Positions 9,691 to 18,850 of a DNA stretch of 64,000 bases are shown here, in pieces. Below the pieces are notes generated by a model. It did no database searches, had not been told where the DNA came from, and saw nothing but the letters and a program-made list of their open reading frames with translations. Numbering within the stretch: position 1 is the first letter of the stretch; each line of letters starts with the position of its first letter. This stretch comes from Streptococcus sp. 116-D4 (lineage in GTDB: Bacteria; Bacillota; Bacilli; Lactobacillales; Streptococcaceae): the NCBI RefSeq assembly GCF_009731465.1, contig NZ_AP021887.1, forward strand, positions 1,172,001-1,236,000, given 5' to 3'. The translations under genes and the position numbers were made by a program.

Positions 9691-10323
9691 TTAAAAGACA
9701 ACCTTGGTTCCGTGCAATTGTGTCACGCCTAGCTGATCGATAAAGGTTTGACGGTTGTCAAGGTCAATCCCCCCACCTGGTAGAATTTCAATCTTACCTT
9801 TAGCGTGCTCCAAAATTCTGTGATAGTGAGCAAAACGTTTGTCTAGTGAATCGCCAGACACACCAGCACGAGTTAAGATACGAGTCACTCCAGCTTGGCT
9901 GAGCCAATCAATAGCTTCCAACTGATCCTGTTCGCTCAATTCATCAAATGCCATATGGAAAACAATTTCCATACCTTTAGATGCAGCAATCAATTTTTCA
10001 AGATTGGCCTTGTCCAACTTCTTATCAGCAGTCAATGCACCAAAGACAACGCCTTGGCTTCCTGCTTGAGCAGTTAGAGCAATATCCTCAAGCATAATAG
10101 AAATCTCGAGGTCATTATAGACAAAATCACCACCACGCGGGCGAATCATAGTCATAATGGTCGTATCGTAGTCGTCCGCCAGTTCCACAGCTGCCTTTGT
10201 TACTCCGTAGCTTGGTGTCGTTCCACCAACTGCTAGATTATCACAAAGCTCGATGCGGCGAGCTCCTGCCTGCATAGCCTTTTCAAGCAAGGTAACATTT
10301 TCAGCACAAAATTCGTAAATCAT
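9691..10323 (-). CDS. cutC: CutC-family protein
   Basis: 210 residues of the CutC TIM-barrel family, with FCAENVTLLEKAMQAGARRIELCDNL split over the N terminus (about 5-30) and MIRPRGGDFVY near residue 60. CutC was linked to copper tolerance in E. coli, but its biochemical role remains open. The C-terminal GGGIDLDN motif is intact. Confidence 0.9.
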   Translation of the reverse strand: MIYEFCAENVTLLEKAMQAGARRIELCDNLAVGGTTPSYGVTKAAVELADDYDTTIMTMIRPRGGDFVYNDLEISIMLEDIALTAQAGSQGVVFGALTADKKLDKANLEKLIAASKGMEIVFHMAFDELSEQDQLEAIDWLSQAGVTRILTRAGVSGDSLDKRFAHYHRILEHAKGKIEILPGGGIDLDNRQTFIDQLGVTQLHGTKVVF

Positions 10324-10415
10324 TTGATTCTCCTTGAGTATTACTTTAAATTTATTATATCATATTGTTGTGAATATGCTTTCAATTTTATCAAGGCAAA
10401 TAACTACTATTTTAA

Positions 10416-10775
10416 CTATTCTTTGTCTGGAATAACCTTAAAGAGATAATAGGTTATAAAGATGTTCAAAGCTCCCAGACCGATTTTGACTGGTAAGAGA
10501 GGAGCAAAAAAAATGGAAATTCCCATCAAGATGTAGATAGAAACGATGATTTTTTTCTTACGTTCACGCGCAATAGACTTGGTTTCACGAAAGTCCGCTA
10601 CGTAAGTCTGATAGAGTTTGGTATGATAAAGCCAATCTTCAAAACGCTTGGAACTTCTGGAGAAACAAGCAATAGACAACAACAGAAAAGGAGTTGTAGG
10701 CAACAAGGGCAAAACAACCCCAACAATAGCCAAGGCAAGTGATAAAAAACCAATTATCAGATAAATAAGACGCAT
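10416..10775 (-). CDS. YbaN/DUF454-family membrane protein
   Basis: 119 residues. An N-terminal hydrophobic hairpin carries the family motif GVVLPLLPTTPFLLLS (about 19-34). The middle is RSSKRFEDWLYHTKLY, and a basic stretch (REKKKKI-like) precedes a C-terminal pair of membrane segments. The function is unknown. It is likely a single-gene unit. Confidence 0.85.
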   Translation of the reverse strand: MRLIYLIIGFLSLALAIVGVVLPLLPTTPFLLLSIACFSRSSKRFEDWLYHTKLYQTYVADFRETKSIARERKKKIIVSIYILMGISIFFAPLLPVKIGLGALNIFITYYLFKVIPDKE

Positions 10776-10788
10776 AACTTCTCCTAAT

Positions 10789-10942
10789 TAATACTCTTCG
10801 AAAATCTCTTCAAACCGCATCAACGTCACCTTGACGTAGGTAGGGTTATTGACTTCGTCAGTTCTATCCACAACCTCAAAGCAGTGCTTTGAGCAACCTA
10901 CGGCTAGTTTCCTAGTTTGCTCTTTGATTCTCATTGAGTATA
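10789..10942. repeat. BOX element
   Basis: About 154 bp in the opposite orientation to the 1521 copy: it begins TAATACTCTTCGAAAATC and ends GATTCTCATTGAGTATA. The middle carries GACTTCGTCAGTT and the hairpin CAAAGCAGTGCTTTG. It lies between the YbaN-family gene and topA. Confidence 0.9.
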
Positions 10943-11000
10943 AAATAATCTTCTTCTAGTTTCGCATACAAGGGGGAAATTTGTCAAGCATCAACAAAAA

Positions 11001-11028
11001 AGAGCCTGAAATTTATTTTCAGGACTCT
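11001..11028 (-). terminator. Terminator of topA
   Basis: AGAGCCTGAAA/TTTTCAGGaCTCT stem with one bulge, followed on the minus strand by six T. Confidence 0.8.
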
Positions 11029-11033
11029 GCATT

Positions 11034-13121
11034 TTATTTAATTTTTTCCTCTTCGTAGTCGCCATTACTACATACAACCTGTTTACCACCACCACGGACC
11101 TTTTTCTCCACAAGGAAATGTCCGCATTTTGGACAATCACGTCCAATTGGTTTGTCCCAGGAAGTAAATTCACATTCTGGATAGCGATTGCAACCATAGA
11201 AGAGGCGATTACGTTTGGTTTTACGCTCAATGATTTGTCCCTGATGACAACTTGGACACTCAACACCAATCTCTTTCACGATTGCTTGGGTATGACGGCA
11301 ATCTGGGAAATTGCTACAAGCATAGAACTTACCAAATCGACCAAGTTTAATAACCATTGGACTGCCACACACTTCACAGTCAAATCCAGCTGGTTCATCC
11401 TTGATCTGGATTTTTTCCATTTCTTCTTCAGCCTTGGCGACTTCTTTAGAGAATGGTTTGTAAAAGTCATCAATGACACGTTGCCACTGCTCTTTTCCGA
11501 CTTCGACGTCATCCAGCTTGCCTTCCATTTCAGCTGTAAAGGTCACGTTTACGATATCTGGGAAATATTCAACGATGAGCTTGTTAACAATTTCTCCCAA
11601 CTCTGTTGGTTCAAAACGTTTGGCTGCAAGGCGAACATAATAACGTTTCTGAATAGTTTCAATGGTCGGTGCGTAGGTTGACGGACGTCCAACCCCATTT
11701 TCCTCCAAGGCCTTGATCAGTGTCGCTTCAGAATAGCGAGCAGGCGGTTGAGTGAAATGTTGCTCTGGTTTACTATTGACCTGTTTGACAACATCTCCAA
11801 CAGCCATATCCGGTAACATCTTATTCTTGTCAGAATCATTATAAATAGCAAGATAACCATCAAACTTAACCTGACTACCATTAGCAGCAAATTGAACTCC
11901 ATTTTGAGACAATTTAACAGCCATGGTATCAAAGACAGCAGCTGTCATCTGACTAGCCACAAAACGATTCCAAATAAGAGTATAAAGCTTGAGCTGATCC
12001 TTATCCAGATACTTAGCGATGCTTTCCGGTGTATTAAAGACACTTGACGGACGAATAGCCTCGTGGGCATCCTGAGCTCCTGATGCATTTTTGACCTTGC
12101 TACCATGCTTAGAATACTTGCTACCAAAACGATCCGTAATGAAACTTGCTGCTTCGTTCTGTGCCACTGGACTGATACGAGTAGAGTCAGTACGCATATA
12201 GGTAATCAAACCTTGAACACCAGAACCGATATTAATTCCTTCATAGAGCTGTTGGGCAACCATCATGGTCTTTCGAGTACGGAAATTGATTTTATTAGCC
12301 GCATCCATCTGCATAGATGAAGTGGTATATGGTAAAGGAGCATTGCGTTTGCGCTCTTTCTTATCTACCTGATCCACTGAAAAATCTTTGCTAGTCAGAC
12401 GAGACAGAACTTCCTTGACCTCATCATTACTAGTCAGTTTTATCTTTTTACCATCTACTCCATAGAAAGCAGCCTGAAATTGCTTGGTTCCCTTTTTAAA
12501 GACAGCATCAATTGTCCAGTATTCTTCTGGTTGGAAGGCATTGATTTCATTCTCACGATCAATGATTAACTTAAGCGCAATAGACTGTACGCGACCTGCT
12601 GACAAGCCCTTCTTGACCTTCTTCCACAAAATAGGCGAAATCGAATAGCCTACCAAGCGGTCTAGGACACGACGAGCCTGTTGGGCGTCGACCAAGTCCA
12701 TATCAATCTTGCGAGGTTCTTTAAAAGCATTTTTGACCGCATCCTTGGTGATTTCATTGAAGACCACACGGTTGGCATCATTTTCATCTAAATTGAGAAT
12801 ATGGGCCAAATGCCAAGAAATTGCTTCTCCTTCACGGTCCGGGTCACTCGCCAGAAAGACTTTATTAGCTTTTTTGGCTTCTTTTTTCAAGTCATTGATG
12901 AGAGGTCCTTTTCCTCGGATATTGATATATTGCGGTTCATAATTATTTTCAATATCGACTGACATACTGGATTTCTTCAAATCACGTATATGCCCGACAC
13001 TGGCTAGAACCTTGTAGTTTCTGCCTAGATATTTTTCAATCGTCTTGGCCTTAGCAGGCGATTCCACGATTACTAGATTTTTTTTAACTGTTGATTTTTT
13101 CTTTTTTGTTGCCGTAGCCAC
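11034..13121 (-). CDS. topA: DNA topoisomerase I
   Basis: 695 residues from the GTG at 13121, which has AAAGG upstream; a TTG six codons earlier gives a less likely 701-residue form. The Toprim domain starts at [13 protein letters not shown], with the acidic motif [10 protein letters not shown] near residue 92. The active tyrosine is Y308 in the TYMRTDSTR motif. The C terminus carries zinc-ribbon modules, starting at CEVCGSP, CPSCHQG and CPKCGHF. It relaxes negative supercoils. An AT-rich gap and a BOX element separate it from dprA. Confidence 0.97.
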   Translation of the reverse strand: MATATKKKKSTVKKNLVIVESPAKAKTIEKYLGRNYKVLASVGHIRDLKKSSMSVDIENNYEPQYINIRGKGPLINDLKKEAKKANKVFLASDPDREGEAISWHLAHILNLDENDANRVVFNEITKDAVKNAFKEPRKIDMDLVDAQQARRVLDRLVGYSISPILWKKVKKGLSAGRVQSIALKLIIDRENEINAFQPEEYWTIDAVFKKGTKQFQAAFYGVDGKKIKLTSNDEVKEVLSRLTSKDFSVDQVDKKERKRNAPLPYTTSSMQMDAANKINFRTRKTMMVAQQLYEGINIGSGVQGLITYMRTDSTRISPVAQNEAASFITDRFGSKYSKHGSKVKNASGAQDAHEAIRPSSVFNTPESIAKYLDKDQLKLYTLIWNRFVASQMTAAVFDTMAVKLSQNGVQFAANGSQVKFDGYLAIYNDSDKNKMLPDMAVGDVVKQVNSKPEQHFTQPPARYSEATLIKALEENGVGRPSTYAPTIETIQKRYYVRLAAKRFEPTELGEIVNKLIVEYFPDIVNVTFTAEMEGKLDDVEVGKEQWQRVIDDFYKPFSKEVAKAEEEMEKIQIKDEPAGFDCEVCGSPMVIKLGRFGKFYACSNFPDCRHTQAIVKEIGVECPSCHQGQIIERKTKRNRLFYGCNRYPECEFTSWDKPIGRDCPKCGHFLVEKKVRGGGKQVVCSNGDYEEEKIK

Positions 13122-13239
13122 ACTATCACACCTTTTCAAAGTAATAAACTTTATAAAGTGTAAACCATTTTGCCATAACTGTCAAGACTTAGCTACTATA
13201 TATAGAAGAAAAATTTGTCTAGTAAGCGTACTTTCTTCT

Positions 13240-13393
13240 TATACTCAATGAAAATCAAAGAGCAAACTAGGGAGCTAGCCGCAGGTTGCTCAAAGCACTG
13301 CTTTGAGGTTGCAGATGAAACTGACGAAGTCAGTAACCCTACCTACGGCAAGGTGAAGCTGACGTGGTTTGAAGAGATTTTCGAAGAGTCTTA
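13240..13393. repeat. BOX element overlapping the dprA stop
   Basis: 154 bp from TATACTCAATGAAAATC to TTTTCGAAGAGTCTTA, with AACTGACGAAGTCAGT and CGGCAAGGTGAAGCTGACG inside. Its last three bases are the complement of the dprA stop codon, so the repeat abuts and overlaps the gene end. Confidence 0.9.
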
Positions 13394-14239
13394 AAATTCA
13401 AATTCCGCAAGCACATCTTGCCCACTGGTGACTAATTTTGCCCCTTCTTGAATCAAATAATGGCAACCGTCTGATAGTCCATCTAAAATACTTCCAGGAA
13501 TAGCAAAAACATCGCGTCCTTCTTCCATTGCTCTCTCACAGGTAATGAGACTCCCCGAGCGCATCTTGGCCTCTGCTACAATCACACCACGACAAAGTCC
13601 AGCGATGATGCGATTACGGGCAGGAAAATGAAATTTCAGAGGTTGTTCGCCTGGTCCGTACTCACTGAGAATCAGATGATCATTGCCAATGTAGTCTTGC
13701 AAGCGTTTATTGGCTTTAGGATAAAACACGTCCAGACCTGTTCCAATCACTGCAATGGTTTTTCCGCCATTCTGAAGAGCTGCCATATGAGCTGATGTGT
13801 CAATCCCCTTGGCTAAGCCACTGACGATAACCAGTTCATTTTCCAAGCCTTGAATGACTTTTTCAACTGACTTAGCTCCCTGTTTACTACAAGCACGACT
13901 TCCCACTACCGCTACCTTAGGAAATTTCAAGAGATCCAAATTCCCCTTGTAAAATAACAGCACAGGTGCATCATATATTTCACTCAAATCCCAAGGGTAA
14001 CAGTCGTCTAAAATAGAGAATGATGGAAATTTTTGAAACTCCTTCTCCAAATGCGCATCGTCTATCTGAAAATAACGTTCCATAAAAACAGCTGGATTTC
14101 GGCAACCTGATATATCTGCAATATCACCCAACAAAAGCTCCTGATCAACATTTTCACCGTATTCTAAAACTTTCAAAATTTGTTGATTGGTCAAACCTGA
14201 TTTTTTTAACTTATAGATTTCATAGTTTGTGATTTTCAT
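13391..14239 (-). CDS. dprA: DNA processing protein DprA
   Basis: 282 residues from ATG 14239, preferred over an ATG four codons upstream because GGAG lies 7 nt before it. An N-terminal SAM-like part is followed by a Rossmann fold with AVVGSRACSKQG, SGLAKGIDTSAH and the motif FPARNRIIAGL. DprA binds incoming single-stranded DNA during transformation, loads RecA and in pneumococcus also helps shut off competence. A ComX box upstream fits competence control. Confidence 0.95.
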   Translation of the reverse strand: MKITNYEIYKLKKSGLTNQQILKVLEYGENVDQELLLGDIADISGCRNPAVFMERYFQIDDAHLEKEFQKFPSFSILDDCYPWDLSEIYDAPVLLFYKGNLDLLKFPKVAVVGSRACSKQGAKSVEKVIQGLENELVIVSGLAKGIDTSAHMAALQNGGKTIAVIGTGLDVFYPKANKRLQDYIGNDHLILSEYGPGEQPLKFHFPARNRIIAGLCRGVIVAEAKMRSGSLITCERAMEEGRDVFAIPGSILDGLSDGCHYLIQEGAKLVTSGQDVLAEFEF

Positions 14240-14272
14240 AAATATCTCCATTTCTTTTTCTGCTCATCTATT

Positions 14273-14280
14273 TATTCGTA
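14273..14280 (-). promoter_or_regulatory. ComX (SigX) box of dprA
   Basis: TACGAATA on the minus strand, 34 nt before the dprA ATG, preceded by a T run. It matches the cin-box read by the competence sigma factor in streptococci. Confidence 0.85.
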
Positions 14281-14326
14281 AAAAATCAAAAAAACATCCG
14301 ACTATTTTAGTCAGATGTTGGAATCT

Positions 14327-15016
14327 TTAATTTTCGTTTTTAAGAATTTCTTCTAATTTATGATAATCTTGGACACTATCGATTTCATAGATGCTATTGC
14401 CTTCTAATTCTTCAACATAGACATCCAGTTCTTTGATATTATCTTTGACCATATTGTCCCAATAGAGATCAACAAATTCACCACTTGCATAAGCCTTATC
14501 GATAAAGCTAACAATCTTTTCTGCAGTTGGAGCATCCCAGAATGATACACCACTAAGGATACGACCAGCCTTGCTATCAACAGTAATATCTTGAACCTTG
14601 TAGTCATCTCCATAGACCAAGAACCATTCATTGGTACAATCTTCACGATAAACACTAAAATAAGTCGAACGAGTCAAATCATTGCGGAACATATTTTTAA
14701 AGAGATAATTATCGGCATCAATAACATAGCTGTCAGCTAATTCTTCTTTTACAAGATAGAGAGAGTAAAAGTTATTGTAGTCAGCGTATTTATCATTGAA
14801 GACAAGGCGAACACCATATTTTTCTTTCAAATAATCGAATTGTTCTTTAAGGTAACCAACGATGATGATGATGTCATTGATCCCTTTTTCTTTTAAAAAC
14901 TCAATTTGGTATTCAATCAAAGGTTTTTGATTAACCTGAACCAAGGCTTTAGGGGTATTTTCAGTCATAGGACGCAAGCGAGTTCCCAATCCCGCTGCTA
15001 AGATGATGGCTTTCAC
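14327..15016 (-). CDS. licC: Phosphocholine cytidylyltransferase
   Basis: 229 residues from a GTG start with AAAGGAG in front. The nucleotidyltransferase fold has LAAGLGTRLRPMTENTPKAL at 6-25, with the nucleotide-binding loop, and DADNY near residue 106 for metal binding. It makes CDP-choline from phosphocholine and CTP, the donor for LicD transferases. It is the last gene of tarIJ-licABC. Confidence 0.95.
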   Translation of the reverse strand: MKAIILAAGLGTRLRPMTENTPKALVQVNQKPLIEYQIEFLKEKGINDIIIIVGYLKEQFDYLKEKYGVRLVFNDKYADYNNFYSLYLVKEELADSYVIDADNYLFKNMFRNDLTRSTYFSVYREDCTNEWFLVYGDDYKVQDITVDSKAGRILSGVSFWDAPTAEKIVSFIDKAYASGEFVDLYWDNMVKDNIKELDVYVEELEGNSIYEIDSVQDYHKLEEILKNEN

Positions 15017-15027
15017 ACGAATCTCCT

Positions 15028-15906
15028 TTATTCTTTAATAATAATATAAACTCCAGCAATGACAATAAGTGACGTAATAATGGTCAGCATATCTAGCGGT
15101 GCACCCAAGAAAATAACTGCAAATAAGACAGTCCATACTACATAACTCACGTTCAAGCCTGTAGCCTTGGCTGGTTGCAAGCGATTAATAGCGATATAAT
15201 AAGCCAAGTAGGAAATCATATCAAAGGCTGCAAAGACAATCATAAGACCTAACAATTGTCCATTAGCCACTTCTGCAAATGACTGATGAGAGAAGAGCAC
15301 AATCACAAGATAGGACAAGAATGAAGTCACTTGACGGATTAAGAGGGCTTCGATTTCACTCAAATCACTTTCCATGGCAAAGGAGCTAAGAACACTCTCG
15401 CTTCCCCATGCAATAGCACAAATCAAAGCACAGAGAATCCCAATGTAGAAGGAATTAACCTGTTCAACCTTATAGGTCTGAGCAATTATCCCTGCAATAA
15501 TCAAGACAATCCCAAACACAGTATTTTTCGAAATCTTGTGCTTCAAAAAGAAGAAAGCCAATAAAACTGAAATCGCAGGGTAAATTGCCGATACAGATGA
15601 AGCTAAGGAACTTCCGATATACTTAACCGCATAAAGATTGGCCTGCATACCGATAGGGCCTGCTAGCAAGGCTCCGATGATGACACTCACATTGCGAATA
15701 TTTAAGAAAATTGAGAGACGAACTTTTCCTTCTTTTACCAAGATAAAAGCTAGTAAGATAAAGATACTCAAGAAATCGTGAGCAGCTGCCACCACAAAGG
15801 GCGACAAATCTGTAAAAATCGAAAAGATATAAGCACTAATCGTTAGACCTAAACCCCAGAAAATACCTGAGAGTAGACCAAAAGAAACTCCATTTTTATT
15901 TTTCAT
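15028..15906 (-). CDS. licB: Choline importer LicB (EamA/DMT family)
   Basis: 292 residues from ATG 15906, which has GGAGG 6 nt upstream. About ten hydrophobic helices form two EamA repeats. It is the membrane transporter of the lic1 locus and is taken to import choline. It overlaps the end of licA by 11 bp, so translation is coupled. Confidence 0.92.
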   Translation of the reverse strand: MKNKNGVSFGLLSGIFWGLGLTISAYIFSIFTDLSPFVVAAAHDFLSIFILLAFILVKEGKVRLSIFLNIRNVSVIIGALLAGPIGMQANLYAVKYIGSSLASSVSAIYPAISVLLAFFFLKHKISKNTVFGIVLIIAGIIAQTYKVEQVNSFYIGILCALICAIAWGSESVLSSFAMESDLSEIEALLIRQVTSFLSYLVIVLFSHQSFAEVANGQLLGLMIVFAAFDMISYLAYYIAINRLQPAKATGLNVSYVVWTVLFAVIFLGAPLDMLTIITSLIVIAGVYIIIKE

Positions 15907-16765
15907 CTGAACCTCCATAATATGACAAACCTTTAACAGCTCTTTGGTAACGATTCACACCATAGTCACCAAAATCTGCACCTTGCTCTTCCTTATAGAC
16001 AGTCCATAGACTCCAAATCGTATCTTGTAAAATTTTATAAATGGCAATTTTTTCCCGAGAGACAGGTGTTTGCTCACTCTCATAGTGAGATAAGAAATCT
16101 TCTTCCTCTTGGGGAGTGAATTCGGACTCTAAAAAGAGGGAAGCCAAATCCCACATTGGATCATTCATTGATGAATATTCCCAGTCAATCAGATAAAGTC
16201 GTCCTTGTGGTGATTCGATAAAGTTTTCGGGCACCAAATCAATATGACAAGATTTTCTGTCAACACCTAAGTCAGCCAGTCTGTTCTCTAAGGAGAAAAC
16301 TTCTTCTCGAACAGCTTCATAATTGGCATAAGGGATTTTCTCTTCAATCAAGGATTCATATTTCTTGATTTCTTCAAAAGGAGCAAACTCTCCTCTTAAT
16401 TCCTTGCCAGAAGCATGAACCGTTTGTAATATGGGAGCAATTTTATCAAATTTGGTCTTGATTGACGTTGAATCAAGCGTAATCGCAGATTCAATATACT
16501 CATTTACTTTGATACCAGCTTCAATATCAAAAAGATAATTTTTTACATCTAGGTCTAAATCTTTGAGTAGTTCAAGATTGTACTTTTCATCTTGACGATT
16601 GATCAGTTTTTCTGTCCCTTTACCAAAGAACTTAACGATGTATTGCTTATTTGTTGTTTTGACCAAATAGTTTTGATTGGTCATTCCCCCCAGTTGTTCA
16701 ACACTGAGGACTTCCTCTTCTTGACGAAGTAAGGAAGAAATGTTTTCTTTTATGATTTTTTCCAC
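15896..16765 (-). CDS. licA: Choline kinase
   Basis: 289 residues from a GTG with GGAGG 6 nt upstream. It has the choline/aminoglycoside kinase fold, with HIDLVPENF at 174-182 (catalytic D176) and LIDWEYS at 192-198 (metal ligand D194). It phosphorylates imported choline. It is placed between tarJ and licB. Confidence 0.95.
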   Translation of the reverse strand: MEKIIKENISSLLRQEEEVLSVEQLGGMTNQNYLVKTTNKQYIVKFFGKGTEKLINRQDEKYNLELLKDLDLDVKNYLFDIEAGIKVNEYIESAITLDSTSIKTKFDKIAPILQTVHASGKELRGEFAPFEEIKKYESLIEEKIPYANYEAVREEVFSLENRLADLGVDRKSCHIDLVPENFIESPQGRLYLIDWEYSSMNDPMWDLASLFLESEFTPQEEEDFLSHYESEQTPVSREKIAIYKILQDTIWSLWTVYKEEQGADFGDYGVNRYQRAVKGLSYYGGSDEK

Positions 16766-16781
16766 AATTAACCTCCAGCAC

Positions 16782-17804
16782 CTATACTTCCCACTTAAAC
16801 ACGGTTTTAAAGGCTGTGTTTAAATCGGTAGCAAAGACACGGTGAATATCTTTAATTTCTCTTACAGGTTCTTCTAGATAAAGGATATTTTTAAGACGAT
16901 TGGCAAATTTCTTGACTTCCATCATTTGGATGGCATTTTCAAAATCAATGCGACCAGAACGAGAGGACCCAACCAAGAGCAAGCCCTTTTCTAAGGCATC
17001 GCGAGTATTGAGATTGACTTTATATTCGCTAACGCCCATCATGAGAATCGTTCCCTGAGGACAAATGTAGCGAATCAGATCATTAATGGCTGGTCCAGTA
17101 CCATCACCACCACAACACTCAAAAGCATGGTCAAAGGCCAAATCTTCAGGAATATTGTCAGTAATATAGCATTCTTTGGCGAATGAGAAAAGTTCCAATT
17201 TTTCCCAATGACGACCAATAACCACAATCTCTGCTTCTGGCAAAGTATAGTTGATAATATTAGCAACTACAAAAGCTAAACTTCCATCTCCGATAACGGC
17301 GATTCGATCCCGCTTGCTATGAGCAAGGGTCAATAGGCGATTCATAGCATGCATACCAACACTGACAAACTCTGTAATGGCTGCAACCGTATCTTCGATA
17401 GCATCGTAAGCCACCACACGGTCTTTAGGGAGAGAAACAAACTCTCTCATAAAGCCATCAAATCCACTAGACAAGAAATGGGTGCCTGTCATGTAGTTCT
17501 CATAGAATTCTTCATCGCTCTGCATAGGAGGCTGATTCGGAATCATAACAACCTTTTGACCAACCTCATAAGTTCCTGTCGGATCAGAAATAACAGTTCC
17601 ACATGACTCGTGAATCATTGCCATTGGAAGCTTTTTATTCAAAATCTTTGGATCACGTTTTCCTTGATAATAACGCTGATCCGCATGACAGACAGCCATA
17701 TAATTAGGACGGATGAGGATATGATTCTCTTGGTCAATAGCCTCTTCTTGATATTTGACATTGATAAACTTAGGCTTAGTTAGCTGATAAATTTGATTAA
17801 TCAT
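16782..17804 (-). CDS. tarJ: Ribulose-5-phosphate reductase (CDP-ribitol pathway)
   Basis: 340 residues from ATG 17804, 4 nt after tarI ends; six extra residues are possible from an upstream start. It is a zinc-type medium-chain dehydrogenase with an NCHADQRYY-like N-terminal zinc site and the AVIGDGSLAFVVANII cofactor loop near the middle. TarJ reduces ribulose-5-phosphate to ribitol-5-phosphate, which TarI activates for teichoic-acid chains. Confidence 0.93.
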   Translation of the reverse strand: MINQIYQLTKPKFINVKYQEEAIDQENHILIRPNYMAVCHADQRYYQGKRDPKILNKKLPMAMIHESCGTVISDPTGTYEVGQKVVMIPNQPPMQSDEEFYENYMTGTHFLSSGFDGFMREFVSLPKDRVVAYDAIEDTVAAITEFVSVGMHAMNRLLTLAHSKRDRIAVIGDGSLAFVVANIINYTLPEAEIVVIGRHWEKLELFSFAKECYITDNIPEDLAFDHAFECCGGDGTGPAINDLIRYICPQGTILMMGVSEYKVNLNTRDALEKGLLLVGSSRSGRIDFENAIQMMEVKKFANRLKNILYLEEPVREIKDIHRVFATDLNTAFKTVFKWEV

Positions 17805-17808
17805 TTTA

Positions 17809-18516
17809 CTAGTCTTTCTCAATCATACTTTTTGCAATCTTCAAATCTGTTACGGTTGTAATCTTCAGATTTGAGTATTCACCCTTGGCCAAGGCTACAT
17901 CTTTTCCTTTAATCACAAAGATTTTACATGCATCTGTCAAGATTTCCTTCTCCTCAGCAGAGAGAGAACCGTAAAGATCCATGAAGTCCTTGCAACGGAA
18001 TGTTTGAGGCGTTTGCCCTTGATAGAGGTGAGCACGATTTGGAATATCTGTAATAAATTGACCATTGGTACTTTCAACGATAGTATCAACCGCTTCTACC
18101 ACTGTATCCACTGCGTCATGATTTTGGGCAAGTTGGATATTGTCCTGAATCATGCGAAGCGTAATAAATGGACGAACAGAATCGTGGGTAACAACGATAT
18201 CCTCTGGAGTAAGCGGACGATAAGCATCAATGGCTTCAATGATTTTCTCAATACTTGTGTTGCGGTCAGCACCACCCTTTGTAATGATGATACGTTCCTT
18301 ATGAAGAGGAAGATATTTATCTACAAGATCCTCTGCATGGGAAACCCAGTCTCCATGAACACCAACTACAATTTTTTCAATGCTTGGTTCCAAGACAAAT
18401 TTTTCAATTGTATGAATCAAGATAGGTCGATCACCTAGCTCTAAAAATTGTTTTGGCAAGTTACTGATTCCCATGCGTGTGCCAGTTCCCCCAGCAAGAA
18501 TTCCTGCATAAATCAT
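17809..18516 (-). CDS. tarI: Ribitol-5-phosphate cytidylyltransferase
   Basis: 235 residues of the IspD/TarI family, with LAGGTGTRMG at 7-16 and PKQFLELG directly after it, and VTHDSVRPF near residue 105. It makes CDP-ribitol. It is the first gene of tarIJ-licABC, about 200 nt downstream of a CiaR-type promoter. The position with tarJ separates it from the related isoprenoid enzyme IspD. Confidence 0.93.
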   Translation of the reverse strand: MIYAGILAGGTGTRMGISNLPKQFLELGDRPILIHTIEKFVLEPSIEKIVVGVHGDWVSHAEDLVDKYLPLHKERIIITKGGADRNTSIEKIIEAIDAYRPLTPEDIVVTHDSVRPFITLRMIQDNIQLAQNHDAVDTVVEAVDTIVESTNGQFITDIPNRAHLYQGQTPQTFRCKDFMDLYGSLSAEEKEILTDACKIFVIKGKDVALAKGEYSNLKITTVTDLKIAKSMIEKD

Positions 18517-18652
18517 CTATTTTCTCCTTTGTCTTACTAAAAAAACTTATTCTCTCTATTATACCACAATCTAGTCCTATCATAAAAGAAATACCGGTCC
18601 TCCCCTTCTAGAATAGGAGGATTAAGGAGGTCTATTATTTAAAGAAACTAGT

Positions 18653-18700
18653 CCATTTCTAGTAATGACTAGGAATTCTGTAGTCATTACTAATAAATGG
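18653..18700 (-). promoter_or_regulatory. Large hairpin in the tarI leader
   Basis: An 11-bp perfect inner stem (AGTAATGACTA/TAGTCATTACT, loop of 9) is extended by CCATTT/AAATGG. It has no T run and lies in the predicted tarI leader RNA, so it could affect RNA stability or translation. Its role is unknown. Confidence 0.55.
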
Positions 18701-18725
18701 CTGTGAAATTTTAGAGTTCTTCAGA

Positions 18726-18755
18726 ATAATATACTTTCCTTAAAGAAAACTTAAA
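18726..18755 (-). promoter_or_regulatory. CiaR box and promoter of tarIJ-licABC
   Basis: On the minus strand the exact direct repeat TTTAAG-N5-TTTAAG (18739-18755) is followed by a -10-like TATTAT (18726-18731). This is the binding pattern of the CiaR response regulator in pneumococcus, where the lic operon is a known target. Confidence 0.82.
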
Positions 18756-18825
18756 ATTAAACTTTGAAACTTCAAAGTGATTGTTTGACTTACTGCCCCT
18801 CATTTCTTATTAGCCGACTTTATGA

Positions 18826-18831
18826 TATAAT
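18826..18831 (+). promoter_or_regulatory. -10 box of tacF
   Basis: TATAAT preceded by TG (extended -10), 20 nt before the tacF start. The matching -35 position (TTTCTT) is weak. Confidence 0.65.
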
Positions 18832-18850
18832 GAAAAACGAGGTAAATTGA

